DNA of 64,000 nucleotides from Dolosigranulum savutiense (GTDB taxonomy: Bacteria > Bacillota > Bacilli > Lactobacillales > Carnobacteriaceae_A). The notes below the pieces were generated by a model. It searched no databases and was not told the origin of the DNA. It worked only from the letters and a program-made list of their open reading frames with translations. The first letter of the stretch is position 1. Every line of letters begins with the position of its first letter. The stretch covers positions 992,001 to 1,056,000 of the forward strand of contig NZ_CP142435.1 of the NCBI RefSeq assembly GCF_039830095.1, read 5' to 3'. This document shows positions 49,276 to 58,130 of the stretch, piece after piece. The position numbers and the translations under genes were made by a program.

Positions 49276-49318
49276 TCTTGTTTATTCAATTTTATTCAAG
49301 GTGTGATCTGTTGTTGGT

Positions 49319-50677
49319 TTAGAACAATAATTTGTCTGCGCCACCAAGTTTGTAATCTAGAGCAGCCATTGCTAGGACGTTCAAGTAGTGCCATGGACGG
49401 TCAAAGCGTGGTTGGAAGAAGAAGTCAGCAAGTGCTAAATCTTCTAATGTCCACTTCGCTGCAATAGCAACAGATAGTGTATCGATCGCTGTTGAGATGT
49501 CTTCTTTAGACATCAACTGTGCACCTAGAATGCGGTGATCATCTTCGTCATAGTAAATTTTCATCATCACTTTACCTGGTTTACGCATGAACTCAGGGTA
49601 TAATGGCTCTTCAACATACTTGCTAGCCACATTACCCTCATACGAATCAGCGCTTGTAGCGTTCAAGCCTGTGTTGACGAATTTGTAGTCAAAGAGTGAT
49701 AAAGCACTTGTTCCGGTCATTTCCGGTATCTTCATCTCTTTGCCCATTGCGTTCATCGCTGCGACAACTCCTTGACGACGTGCCATGGTAGCAAGAGCAA
49801 TACTTGTCTTACCTTCAGTTGGCGCGTAAGGGACGAAGGTTGCATCTCCACCAGCGTAGACATCTTTCACGCTAGTTTGCAAGTAGTCATCAGTAACGAC
49901 AAAGCCTTTGTCTGTCATCTCTAATTCATCAGCTAACCAGCCGGCATCAGGTTTGACACCCATTGATAGAACAACAGTGTCTGCTTCATGGGTTTGCTTG
50001 TCTGTTACGACAGCAGCCACTTTACCATCTTTACCTTGGAATGACTGGACGCGTTCGCCCCCGTAGAATTCAACACCATTTTCTTTGGCATGTGCTTCTA
50101 AGACATCAGTGAATTCTTTGTCCAAGTAAGTGGGTAAGAAACGCTCAGCCATATCGATTACGCGAACATCGACACCTGCTTTAGCGAAAGCTTCAACAAC
50201 TTCTAGTCCAATGTAGCCGGCACCGATAACGACCGCTTTCTTAGATGCTTTCATATCATCTAAAACTTTTTGGGTGTCTTCTGGTCCACGGAATGTATTG
50301 ACATTATCTAACTCGACCCCTTCGAATGGTGGCTTCACAGCAACACCACCTGGGCTAAGTAGTAATTTGTCGTATGACATGGTAGACTTCTCGCCGTCTA
50401 CAATAATGTCAACCGTCTTCTCATCGGCGTTCAGGCCCACTACATCACTATTACAGTGCATGTGGATGCCTTGTTCGCGGTAAGAATCTTCTGTTGCAAA
50501 GTGTAATTCATCTAAACTTTTAGAGGTCCCCTCTAAGTAAGATTGGCTCCCTCAACCCATGAACGAGGCTTTATCGCCACGCTCGAATAAATGAATTTCT
50601 GCTTCTGGTTCGTTCTTCAGGATCGTCTGTACAGCTTCGTAACCGAAGTGTGACGTTCCAACAACAACATATTTCAT
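49319..50677 (-). CDS. NADH oxidase / CoA-disulfide reductase family protein with in-frame UGA at the catalytic Cys codon
   Basis: The frame from ATG 50677 (AAGGAGG upstream) to 49319 is 452 residues, the normal length, with a single internal TGA at 50554-50552, codon 42. In Nox/Npx enzymes residue 42 is the redox-active Cys in SxLxCG. Here SFMG-UGA-GSQSYL stands at that place, and the active-site His10 (GTSHFG) is present. Everything downstream is intact: KAVVIGAGYIGLEVVEAF (NADH site), VYAGGDATFV (FAD site) and FFFQPRFDRPWHYLN. The UGA is followed at the right distance by a hairpin (50536-50520) fitting the bacterial SECIS pattern. So this is either a selenocysteine enzyme or a recent nonsense mutant. 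Residues from 73 (MHCNSDVV) form an open frame by themselves. Confidence 0.8.
50520..50536 (-). promoter_or_regulatory. SECIS-like hairpin after the in-frame UGA
   Basis: On the minus strand TTAGAGG-GGA-CCTCTAA forms a 7-bp perfect stem whose loop starts with G. The loop begins 22 bases after the UGA. Known bacterial SECIS elements have 16-37 bases between UGA and apical loop and a G in the first two loop positions. Confidence 0.55.
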
Positions 50678-50707
50678 AGTATTCCTCCTTTAAGATGTTA
50701 CTGTCAC

Positions 50708-50736
50708 ATTATAACACTGACCCCCAAAAATGTCGA
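50708..50736 (-). promoter_or_regulatory. Promoter of the NADH oxidase gene
   Basis: On the minus strand TCGACA (50731-50736), 17-base spacer, perfect TATAAT (50708-50713). Confidence 0.7.
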
Positions 50737-50965
50737 CTTTAGCCAACTACAGTTTATCTGTAGAAAAAGATGAAGGGCTCAGAGCTCACCTAAGGTAAAA
50801 ATTATCCAATATAGGCAATAACTTTCACAATAAAAACCGGTTACGTGAAAAAATGTACAATAATAAAAAATGATAATGATACAAGTAAGGCAATGAAATG
50901 GTTGTTATAGCAATAAAAAAACAAAGAATCTGGGAAAATTTTAAGCTGTGACGTATATAGAATCA

Positions 50966-51043
50966 GAAAGTAGTTGCAGAAGATGGAGAAAAAGTTGCAA
51001 GTAAAAATGAAATGGGTTACAATATGGTTGTAAGTGATTACAA
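50966..51043 (+). promoter_or_regulatory. Promoter and operator of the sialic-acid ABC/sialidase operon
   Basis: TTGCAA (50995-51000), 17-base spacer, TACAAT (51018-51023). TTACAA (51017), TTGTAA (51028) and TTACAA (51038) alternate over and just after the -10 box; the last pair is an inverted repeat with a 4-base spacer (GTGA). An ungapped similar copy lies at 59529-59606 before nanA. Probable target of the RpiR regulator encoded at 62670. Confidence 0.7.
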
Positions 51044-51077
51044 ATAAAAATACATAAAAAATATGGAGGGAAGCATT

Positions 51078-52424
51078 ATGTGGAAACGAATGGGTAAGAT
51101 GTTGTTAGGAATTACTGCGGCTGGAGTATTAGGCGCATGTTCAAGTGGTGGTGGGAGTGAGGAAGTAGTTGAATTACCTGAAGAAGGTGAAGAACTATCA
51201 GGTGACATTACTATGTGGCACTCCTTTACACAAGGAGCTCGATTAGAAAATATTCAATCAGCTGCTGATGAATTTATGAAAGAACACCCAAATGTTAACA
51301 TTACAATTGAAACATTTTCTTGGGATGACTTCTATACTGTCTGGACAACAGGTCTTCAATCAGGGGAAGTTCCAGATGTCAGTACTGCACTTCCCAATCA
51401 CGTTATGGAGATGGTAAATGCTGATGCAATTTTACCATTAAATCCATTAGTAGATGCATTGGGCAAAGATATGTTCCATGAGAATGCTTTAAATGAAGGA
51501 TTAGTAGATGACAACTACTATTCTGTTCCGCTATATTCTCATGCTCAAGTTATGTGGGTTCGTGATGATATCCTAGAAGAGCATAATCTAGAAGTACCTG
51601 AAACTTGGGATGAATTACAAGAAGCTGCAACAAAAATTTCCGAAGATGGAGACAACTATGGCCTATCTGTTCCAATGGGGACAAATGATTTAATGGCTAC
51701 GCGATTCTTAAACTTTTATGTACGTAGTGGTGGTGGAAGCTTATTAAATGAAAATAATGAATTAGACTTGACTAACGAATTAGCTCAAGAGGGAATTAAA
51801 TACTGGGTGGATATGTATAAAAAGGCATCACCTAGCGATTCAATTAACTATAATGTGTTAGATCAAGCGACACTATTCTACCAAGGACAAACAGCATTCG
51901 ACTTTAACTCTGGCTTCCATATTAGTGGAGTTGAGGCTAACAGTCCAGATTTACTAGAAACAATTAGTGCACATCCAATTCCAAAGATTAACAAAGATGA
52001 TGAACGTCAAGGAATCGAGACATCCAATATTCCAATGGTTGTCTGGAAGAATTCTGATCATCCAGACGTAGCAATGAAATTTGTAGAGAGCTTGTATGAT
52101 AAAGGCTTTTACACTGACTTTTTAAACTCCGTTCCAGTTGGTATGTTGCCATCAATTGAAGGAATCGTTGATTCTGAAGAGTTCCGTTCAAACGAAACAG
52201 TTCAAAAGTTTTCTGAGGCAGTGGATGTTATTCAAGAAGCTGTTGAATCAGGTACAGCGATTGGATATGAAAATGGGGCAAGTGTTGAAGCGGGTATGTT
52301 AGCAGGACAGCACGTGATTGAAAAAATGTTCCAAGATATTATTTCTAACGGTACTGATCCAATGGAAGCAGCAGAAAAAGCAGAAACAGAAATGAATAGT
52401 ATTTTTGAAGCATCTATAAGATAA
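51078..52424 (+). CDS. Sialic-acid-type ABC importer, substrate-binding lipoprotein
   Basis: A 448-residue family 1 solute-binding lipoprotein. Lipobox VLGAC with a Ser/Gly linker; ITMWHSFTQGARLENIQSAA and WDDFYTVWTTGLQSGEVPDV are typical of carbohydrate-binding proteins of the SatA type. ATG 51078 is the start; an in-frame ATG at 51063 lies inside the ribosome binding site region. With the next two permeases and the sialidase it resembles the streptococcal and Ruminococcus gnavus sialic-acid importers. The ligand could be Neu5Ac or 2,7-anhydro-Neu5Ac; the Gfo/Idh/MocA gene in the operon favours the latter, by inference. Confidence 0.85.
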   Translation: MWKRMGKMLLGITAAGVLGACSSGGGSEEVVELPEEGEELSGDITMWHSFTQGARLENIQSAADEFMKEHPNVNITIETFSWDDFYTVWTTGLQSGEVPDVSTALPNHVMEMVNADAILPLNPLVDALGKDMFHENALNEGLVDDNYYSVPLYSHAQVMWVRDDILEEHNLEVPETWDELQEAATKISEDGDNYGLSVPMGTNDLMATRFLNFYVRSGGGSLLNENNELDLTNELAQEGIKYWVDMYKKASPSDSINYNVLDQATLFYQGQTAFDFNSGFHISGVEANSPDLLETISAHPIPKINKDDERQGIETSNIPMVVWKNSDHPDVAMKFVESLYDKGFYTDFLNSVPVGMLPSIEGIVDSEEFRSNETVQKFSEAVDVIQEAVESGTAIGYENGASVEAGMLAGQHVIEKMFQDIISNGTDPMEAAEKAETEMNSIFEASIR

Positions 52425-52435
52425 TTTTAGTTTAA

Positions 52436-52461
52436 AAGAGGGGAGGACATCTCCCCTCTAA
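52436..52461 (+). terminator. Intercistronic hairpin after the binding-protein gene
   Basis: AGAGGGGAG pairs with CTCCCCTCT around a 5-base loop, without a clean T-run. It probably raises binding-protein over permease levels, like the hairpin at 9210. Confidence 0.65.
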
Positions 52462-52483
52462 TTATTAAGAGAGGTGACAGACA

Positions 52484-53365
52484 GTGGTTGAAGAAAAAGG
52501 ATTTACACGTTGGATTTTTGTTTTACCAGCAATGATTATGGTACTTGCGCTATTCTTATATCCAGCCTTATCAAGTGTATTTTATAGTTTTACGAATAAA
52601 CACTTAACTATTCCTGGATATAATATAGTTGGGTTTGACAACTATAAAGCTATTTTATCAGATGCTGGATTTTGGAGAGCATTTTTAAATTCATTAAAAT
52701 GGACCATTTATTCATTGGTTGGACAAGTATTGACTGGTTTTTTCTTAGCATTATGTTTGAATAGAATAAAAAAATTTAGAGGGTTATATCGTATCTTATT
52801 AATTATACCATGGGCATTCCCTACTATTGTTATTGCATTCTCATGGCAATGGATTTTGAATGGAGTATATGGGTTCTTACCTAATTTAATTGTAGAGTTA
52901 GGTATTTTAGAACATACTCCTGCGTTTTTAACAGACAGCACATGGGCGTTTATAAGCTTAGTTTTTATTAATATTTGGTTTGGAACACCGCTTATGATGG
53001 TAAACATTTTATCAGCATTACAAACAGTGCCTGCGGAGCAATATGAGGCAGCTGAGATGGATGGTGCTTCAAAATGGCAGCAATTTAAGCACATTACGTT
53101 TCCGCACATCAGAATTGTTATTGGATTATTAGTTGTATTAAGAACAGTATGGATTTTCAATAACTTTGATATTATTTATCTAATCACTGGTGGGGGGCCT
53201 GGTGGATCCACAATGAGTCTTCCGATTTATGCATATGAAATGGGCTGGGGTACTCAATTAATTGGTCGATCATCAGCAGTAACAGTATTGTTGTTTGTTT
53301 TCTTATTAGCAGTGAGTTTCTTATACTTTAAAGTTATCGCAGGATGGGAAAAGGAGAGAGGATAA
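52484..53365 (+). CDS. Sialic-acid-type ABC importer permease 1
   Basis: A 293-residue MalF-type permease with six spans and the EAA loop EAAEMDGASKWQQFKHITFP. GTG start behind GAGAGGTGA. Its stop overlaps the next permease start as TAATG. Belongs to the sugar subgroup that uses a shared MsmX-type ATPase; none is encoded here. Confidence 0.9.
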   Translation: MVEEKGFTRWIFVLPAMIMVLALFLYPALSSVFYSFTNKHLTIPGYNIVGFDNYKAILSDAGFWRAFLNSLKWTIYSLVGQVLTGFFLALCLNRIKKFRGLYRILLIIPWAFPTIVIAFSWQWILNGVYGFLPNLIVELGILEHTPAFLTDSTWAFISLVFINIWFGTPLMMVNILSALQTVPAEQYEAAEMDGASKWQQFKHITFPHIRIVIGLLVVLRTVWIFNNFDIIYLITGGGPGGSTMSLPIYAYEMGWGTQLIGRSSAVTVLLFVFLLAVSFLYFKVIAGWEKERG

Positions 53366-54201
53366 TGGATGGAAAACTAAAAGAAAGACTTATAGATTTT
53401 GGAGCTTATTTGGTTTTAACGCTTGCTACGATTATCTCAGTATTCCCATTGTTATGGATGATTCTATCCTCGTTTAAAGGAAGAGGAGAATTATCGGCTA
53501 ATCCAACACGTTTTATCCCACAATTTTTTACTTGGGAATACTATGAGCATGTATTATTTGAACTAAACTTCCTAGAGAACATTAAAAACAGTTTAGTTAT
53601 CTCATTATCAACTACACTGATTGCAATTGTGATTTCTTCAATGGCTGCATATGGAATTGTTCGGTTTTTCCCTAAATTAGGAGCTATTATGTCAAAAGTA
53701 CTAGTGACTACGTACATTTTTCCTCCTATATTATTAGCAATTCCATATTCAGTTGTAATGGCTAGAGTAGGACTGACGAATAGTCAAATTGGATTAATTA
53801 TTATCTATCTATCATTCAGTATTCCGTATGCGGTATGGTTATTGGTTGGTTTTTTCCAAACAGTACCTATTGGAATTGAAGAAGCTGCTAAGATAGATGG
53901 TGCAAATAAATATGTAACATTTACAAAAGTTGTTCTACCAATTGTTGCACCTGGAATTGTTGCAACTGCGATTTATACGTTTATTAATGCATGGAATGAA
54001 TTCTTGTACGCATTAATTTTAATTAATTCAACAGAAAAAATGCCGGTATCAGTTGCTCTTCGTCGATTAAGCGGATCAGAAATTCTTGACTGGGGAGACA
54101 TTATGGCTGCCTCAGTAATTGTTGTTATCCCATCAGTCATTTTCTTCACATTTATCCAACGTAAAATTGCCGGAGGTCTTTCAGAAGGGTCAGTTAAATA
54201 A
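53365..54201 (+). CDS. Sialic-acid-type ABC importer permease 2
   Basis: A 278-residue MalG-type permease with six spans and the EAA loop EEAAKIDGANKYVTFTKVVLP. ATG 53365 overlaps the previous stop by one base and has AAAGGAGAGAGG upstream; an in-frame ATG at 53344 is inside the previous gene. Forms the channel with permease 1. Confidence 0.9.
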   Translation: MDGKLKERLIDFGAYLVLTLATIISVFPLLWMILSSFKGRGELSANPTRFIPQFFTWEYYEHVLFELNFLENIKNSLVISLSTTLIAIVISSMAAYGIVRFFPKLGAIMSKVLVTTYIFPPILLAIPYSVVMARVGLTNSQIGLIIIYLSFSIPYAVWLLVGFFQTVPIGIEEAAKIDGANKYVTFTKVVLPIVAPGIVATAIYTFINAWNEFLYALILINSTEKMPVSVALRRLSGSEILDWGDIMAASVIVVIPSVIFFTFIQRKIAGGLSEGSVK

Positions 54202-54216
54202 GAAGGAGTGTTAAAG

Positions 54217-56457
54217 GTGATAATTAGAATTCGAAGAAAGTATCTTTATCCAGCGTCGGTAGCTGTTTGCTTTATGTCACCATTTATTCTTGAGAAAGAG
54301 TTAGTAAGTGCACAAGAAGTAAGTGAAATATCTGAAGTAGAAACTAAAGATAATGCTTCACAATTAGTAACGGAAGAGGTCGAACCGCTATCAACAATAG
54401 TACCAGAAGCTAACTTGGATAGTGAGGCTCTACAGGATATCCAACTAAGAGACGGTTCATCTAATGAGAGCAGTATTCAGCCAAAATATCACTCTGAAAA
54501 TGTAGATTTAAGTAATGATGGTTACGCTGTAGAAAAACCAGATGATGTCTTAACAGCAGAAAGTCAGACTGTAACTATAGAATATTCAAGTTTGCATAAA
54601 GCTAAATTACAAGCAATAGTTGGTTATTCTAATGACCAAAATGATCAGACAAATAATTATTTCTCACTTTATGTAAGGGATGACGGAACAGCCGGGTTCG
54701 AATTGCGAAGTCCCAAACATGGTGTGAATTACTTATACGAACGACCGGCAGCTGTTGCGGGTAAACGAAATGGAGAGGTGGCAACAAACAAGTTAGCATT
54801 TGTAGCTGATCGAGAGAATAAGCGTTATAAATTATTTGCTAATGGGGTAAAAATTATTGATCAACAAGTAAAGAATTATGTTGGGTTAAATGATTTAGAA
54901 AAATTGAATTCGTTCACACTCGGAGGTGTGAAGAGAAATAAGGCATTAGCGTATGGGTTCACTGGTACTATACAGCAATATAATGCAGTAGGAACAGCTT
55001 TGTCTGATGAGGAATTGAAAAAACTTACTCAAGTAAATGACAATAAACATCTAATTTTTAAAGCTAATGATGAGACGAAGGCGAATTACTTCAGAATTCC
55101 TACATTATATACATTGAAGAATGGACGTGTTCTATCTAGTATTGATGCACGACATGGTGGTACACATGATTCTTACAGTAATATAAGTATTGGACTGGCT
55201 CACAGTGATGATAATGGGCAAACATGGAGTCAACCAAGATTACCTTTGAAATTTAATGATTATGAAAATCAATCAATTAATTGGCCACGGGATGCTAAAG
55301 GAAAAGAATTTAGGATTAAAGGAAGTGCATCATTTATTGATTCGGCATTAGTACAAGATCAGAGTAGTGGGCGTGTGCATATGCTAGTTGACTTTATGCC
55401 AGCCGGTATCGGGAATATGAATGCTGATAAAAATGATTCGGGCTATAAAGAAATAAATGGGAATAAATATATTAAACTAAAAGCAGATAATGAAGAAGGA
55501 TACAATTATACTATTAGAGAAAATGGTTTAATTTATGATGATCGTACAGATAAACCAACAGAGTTTTCAGTAGATGGGCAATATAATTTGAAAAAGAACA
55601 ATGAGCCTATCATGCAAGAACAATATTCTGTAAGGGTACGTTCAGATAAATTGGAAGAATATAAGAATGGCAATAAAGTTCAAAGTAATATTTTCTACAA
55701 GGATGCTCCATTTAAAATCACTCCAACAAATTATATAGGTGTTATTTCAAGTGATGACAACGGTGAAACATGGAGTGATCCAAAGCTATTACCACCATTA
55801 CTAGGTTTAAAACACAATGCGCCGTATCTAGGCCCAGGTCAAGGACTTCAGTTATCAACTAATGGCCGACTAATATTTACTGCATATACTCAAGGCAAAA
55901 TGACATATATCTATAGTGATGATAATGGGAAGACATGGGGAATAAAAGAAGCCTCTTTACCATTTTCAAATGCAACTGCTGAAGCTCAGATGGTTGAGTT
56001 AAAACCTGGCATAATTAGAACCTATATGAGAACATCAACAGGGAAAATAGGATATATGACTAGTAGAGATGGTGGAGATACTTGGAGTAAAGTGAGTTAT
56101 TTGGACCATATTCATAATACGAAATATGGGACCCAAGTAACAGTTGTAAAACTCTCTAAACTAGTGGATGGTAAGCCCGCATTAGTCATGGCAACTCCAA
56201 ATAGTACAAAAGGTCGTCGTAACGGCCAATTATGGTTAGGATTAATTGATGAAGAGACGCTAAGTGTTGATTGGAAATATTCTTTGAATATTGATGGTGA
56301 AAAATTTGGTTTTTCATACTCTGGGCTAACAGAATTAGCTAATGGGGATATTGGATTATATTATGAAAAATATGATTCGTGGTCACGCAATGAACTTCAT
56401 TTACAAGATGTGTTAACATTTGAAAAATTTACAATTAAACAAATAAAAGAAGGGTAG
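54217..56457 (+). CDS. Secreted sialidase, GH33 with N-terminal lectin-like domain
   Basis: About 746 residues. Signal peptide (RIRRKYLYPASVAVCFMS, cleavage near VSAQE), a disordered acidic linker, a laminin-G/CBM40-like domain (about 105-270) and a six-blade catalytic domain. The FRIP motif lies near 292, followed by four Asp boxes (SDDNGQTW, SDDNGETW, SDDNGKTW, SRDGGDTW), with an inserted domain between boxes 1 and 2 as in pneumococcal NanB/NanC. The Tyr/Glu pair region EKYDSWSRNELH is near the end. There is no LPxTG, so the enzyme is probably released or held through its lectin domain. GTG 54217 is preferred; the GTG at 54208 overlaps AAGGAG. Neighbouring NanOx-like gene suggests an intramolecular trans-sialidase giving 2,7-anhydro-Neu5Ac. 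Confidence 0.9.
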   Translation: MIIRIRRKYLYPASVAVCFMSPFILEKELVSAQEVSEISEVETKDNASQLVTEEVEPLSTIVPEANLDSEALQDIQLRDGSSNESSIQPKYHSENVDLSNDGYAVEKPDDVLTAESQTVTIEYSSLHKAKLQAIVGYSNDQNDQTNNYFSLYVRDDGTAGFELRSPKHGVNYLYERPAAVAGKRNGEVATNKLAFVADRENKRYKLFANGVKIIDQQVKNYVGLNDLEKLNSFTLGGVKRNKALAYGFTGTIQQYNAVGTALSDEELKKLTQVNDNKHLIFKANDETKANYFRIPTLYTLKNGRVLSSIDARHGGTHDSYSNISIGLAHSDDNGQTWSQPRLPLKFNDYENQSINWPRDAKGKEFRIKGSASFIDSALVQDQSSGRVHMLVDFMPAGIGNMNADKNDSGYKEINGNKYIKLKADNEEGYNYTIRENGLIYDDRTDKPTEFSVDGQYNLKKNNEPIMQEQYSVRVRSDKLEEYKNGNKVQSNIFYKDAPFKITPTNYIGVISSDDNGETWSDPKLLPPLLGLKHNAPYLGPGQGLQLSTNGRLIFTAYTQGKMTYIYSDDNGKTWGIKEASLPFSNATAEAQMVELKPGIIRTYMRTSTGKIGYMTSRDGGDTWSKVSYLDHIHNTKYGTQVTVVKLSKLVDGKPALVMATPNSTKGRRNGQLWLGLIDEETLSVDWKYSLNIDGEKFGFSYSGLTELANGDIGLYYEKYDSWSRNELHLQDVLTFEKFTIKQIKEG

Positions 56458-56466
56458 GAATAGGAA

Positions 56467-57573
56467 ATGATTAATTATGGAGTAGTAGGAACAGGATATT
56501 TTGGAGCAGAATTAGCTCGGTATTTAGTAGCTGAAAACGATGATGCGAATGTGTCAGTAGTTTTTGATCCAGACAATGCAGGTGAAGTTGCTGAGGAATT
56601 GAATTGTGATGTAGCAGATTCAATGGAAGAATTGGTACAACGCGAAGATGTAGATTGTGTTATTGTAGCAAGTCCAAACTACCTACACCGTGATCCAGTA
56701 ATTGCTGCAGCAGAAAATGGGAAGCATGTTTTCTGTGAAAAACCTATTGCTTTAAGTTATAAAGATTGTGCTGATATGGTGGAAGCATGTAAAAAAAATG
56801 GTGTAATCTTTATGGCAGGACACATTATGAACTTCTTTAATGGTGTTCGTAAAGCTAAACAAATGGTAAATGATGGTGTGATTGGAAAGGTACTATTTTG
56901 TCATTCAGCACGTAATGGTTGGGAAGAAGAACAAGATAGCGTATCTTGGAAAAAAATTAGAGAAAAATCAGGGGGACATTTATATCACCACATTCATGAA
57001 CTAGACTGTGTTCAGTTTATCATGGGAGGATTACCTGAACAAGCTACAATGGTTGCAGGAAATGTAGCTCATGAGGGTGAGAACTTTGGTGATGAGGATG
57101 ATATGATTTTTGTAACACTGGAATATGATGATGATCGGTATGCACTTTTAGAGTGGGGATCAGCATTTAGATGGCCGGAACACTATTTGATGATTCAAGG
57201 AACAGAAGGTGCTATTAAGTTAGACATGCAAAATACAAGAGGGACTTTGCGTAAAGACGGAAAAGAAGAATATTTCTTAATTCACGACACTCAAGAAATT
57301 GATGATGACCGTACACGAATTTATCAAGGAACTGAAATGGACGGTGCTATTGCTTATGGAAAACCAGGTCGTCGCACGCCATTATGGTTGGGATCGGTGA
57401 TTAAACACGAAATGAATTATCTACACAAAATTATTAAAGGTGGCGAAGTTGATCAAGAATTTGAAAAATTATTGACAGGTGTTGCTGCCAAAGAAGCAAT
57501 TGCTACTGCTGATGCATGTACACTATCAAGAGAAGAAGATCGCAAAGTAAAACTGTCAGAAATTACAAAATAA
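56467..57573 (+). CDS. Gfo/Idh/MocA oxidoreductase, NanOx-like
   Basis: A 368-residue NAD(P)-dependent oxidoreductase: N-terminal Rossmann fold (YGVVGTGYFGAELARYLV) and the CEKPIAL motif with the catalytic Lys, then the C-terminal substrate domain (GGHLYHHIHELDCVQFIMGG with conserved Asp/His). It lies 9 bases after the sialidase. In R. gnavus the equivalent NanOx converts 2,7-anhydro-Neu5Ac to Neu5Ac with NAD as recycled cofactor, and pneumococcus has a similar gene beside nanB. The same role is the best guess here. The family as a whole is broad, so the reaction is inferred from context. Confidence 0.82.
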   Translation: MINYGVVGTGYFGAELARYLVAENDDANVSVVFDPDNAGEVAEELNCDVADSMEELVQREDVDCVIVASPNYLHRDPVIAAAENGKHVFCEKPIALSYKDCADMVEACKKNGVIFMAGHIMNFFNGVRKAKQMVNDGVIGKVLFCHSARNGWEEEQDSVSWKKIREKSGGHLYHHIHELDCVQFIMGGLPEQATMVAGNVAHEGENFGDEDDMIFVTLEYDDDRYALLEWGSAFRWPEHYLMIQGTEGAIKLDMQNTRGTLRKDGKEEYFLIHDTQEIDDDRTRIYQGTEMDGAIAYGKPGRRTPLWLGSVIKHEMNYLHKIIKGGEVDQEFEKLLTGVAAKEAIATADACTLSREEDRKVKLSEITK

Positions 57574-57592
57574 GTTAGAATACTATTTTTTG

Positions 57593-57620
57593 ATGGCGGT
57601 AGATATTAATCTATCGTCAT
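57593..57620 (+). other. Hairpin between the oxidoreductase and YhcH genes
   Basis: ATGGCGGTAGAT pairs imperfectly with ATCTATCGTCAT. No T-run; a possible processing or partial termination point. Confidence 0.45.
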
Positions 57621-57646
57621 CTTTAACGTCTGGAAGGAGAATAAAA

Positions 57647-58093
57647 ATGGAGCTTTTAAATATTAATCATATTGATGAATTAAGTCATCCCGTGATCCAT
57701 CCTATTATTAAACGAATCAGAGAAAAAGGACTAGAAAATTTATGTCAGTTAAATAGTGATGCATTTGAAGATAAAAAATTAAATATAGTAGAATTTGAAA
57801 CGGTCCCTGCAACAGAAAAAGAATGGGAAAGTCATAAAAAGTTTATTGATGTATTTATTCCAATTGAAGGTTCTGAAATTGTTTATCATAATTTTATGTC
57901 GAATTTAGTTGAAGGTGAATATGATGCAGAGAAAGATTTAATTGTCAGTGAAGGACCACATGCATCTAAAATAACTATTCATCCCGGTGATATTTTAATT
58001 CTTTATCCAGAAGATGCACATAAACCAGGTATTCAAGTGGATGTACCCCAAAAAATGGTGAAAGCAGTGGTTAAGGTACCAGTTGATTCATAA
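57647..58093 (+). CDS. YhcH/YjgK/YiaL family protein 1
   Basis: A 148-residue cupin-like protein. The family segments ESHKKFIDVFIPIEGSEIVY, ILYPEDAHKPGI and KAVVKVPV are present, with the metal-binding His/Glu set. Family members occur in sialic-acid and other sugar operons; E. coli NanQ (YhcH) speeds anomerisation of sialic acids. ATG 57647 sits behind GGAAGGAGA. A second family member is encoded at 62160 and is only moderately similar. Confidence 0.86.
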   Translation: MELLNINHIDELSHPVIHPIIKRIREKGLENLCQLNSDAFEDKKLNIVEFETVPATEKEWESHKKFIDVFIPIEGSEIVYHNFMSNLVEGEYDAEKDLIVSEGPHASKITIHPGDILILYPEDAHKPGIQVDVPQKMVKAVVKVPVDS

Positions 58094-58130
58094 GAAATAT
58101 AAATATATAAGAGAAAGGATTTAATCGACT

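Noticed and set aside
49319-50461. NADH oxidase starting at the internal ATG 50461
   Set aside because: This would remove the FAD-binding N-terminus and active site; the upstream frame from 50677 has a proper promoter and ribosome binding site and matches the family, interrupted only by the UGA.
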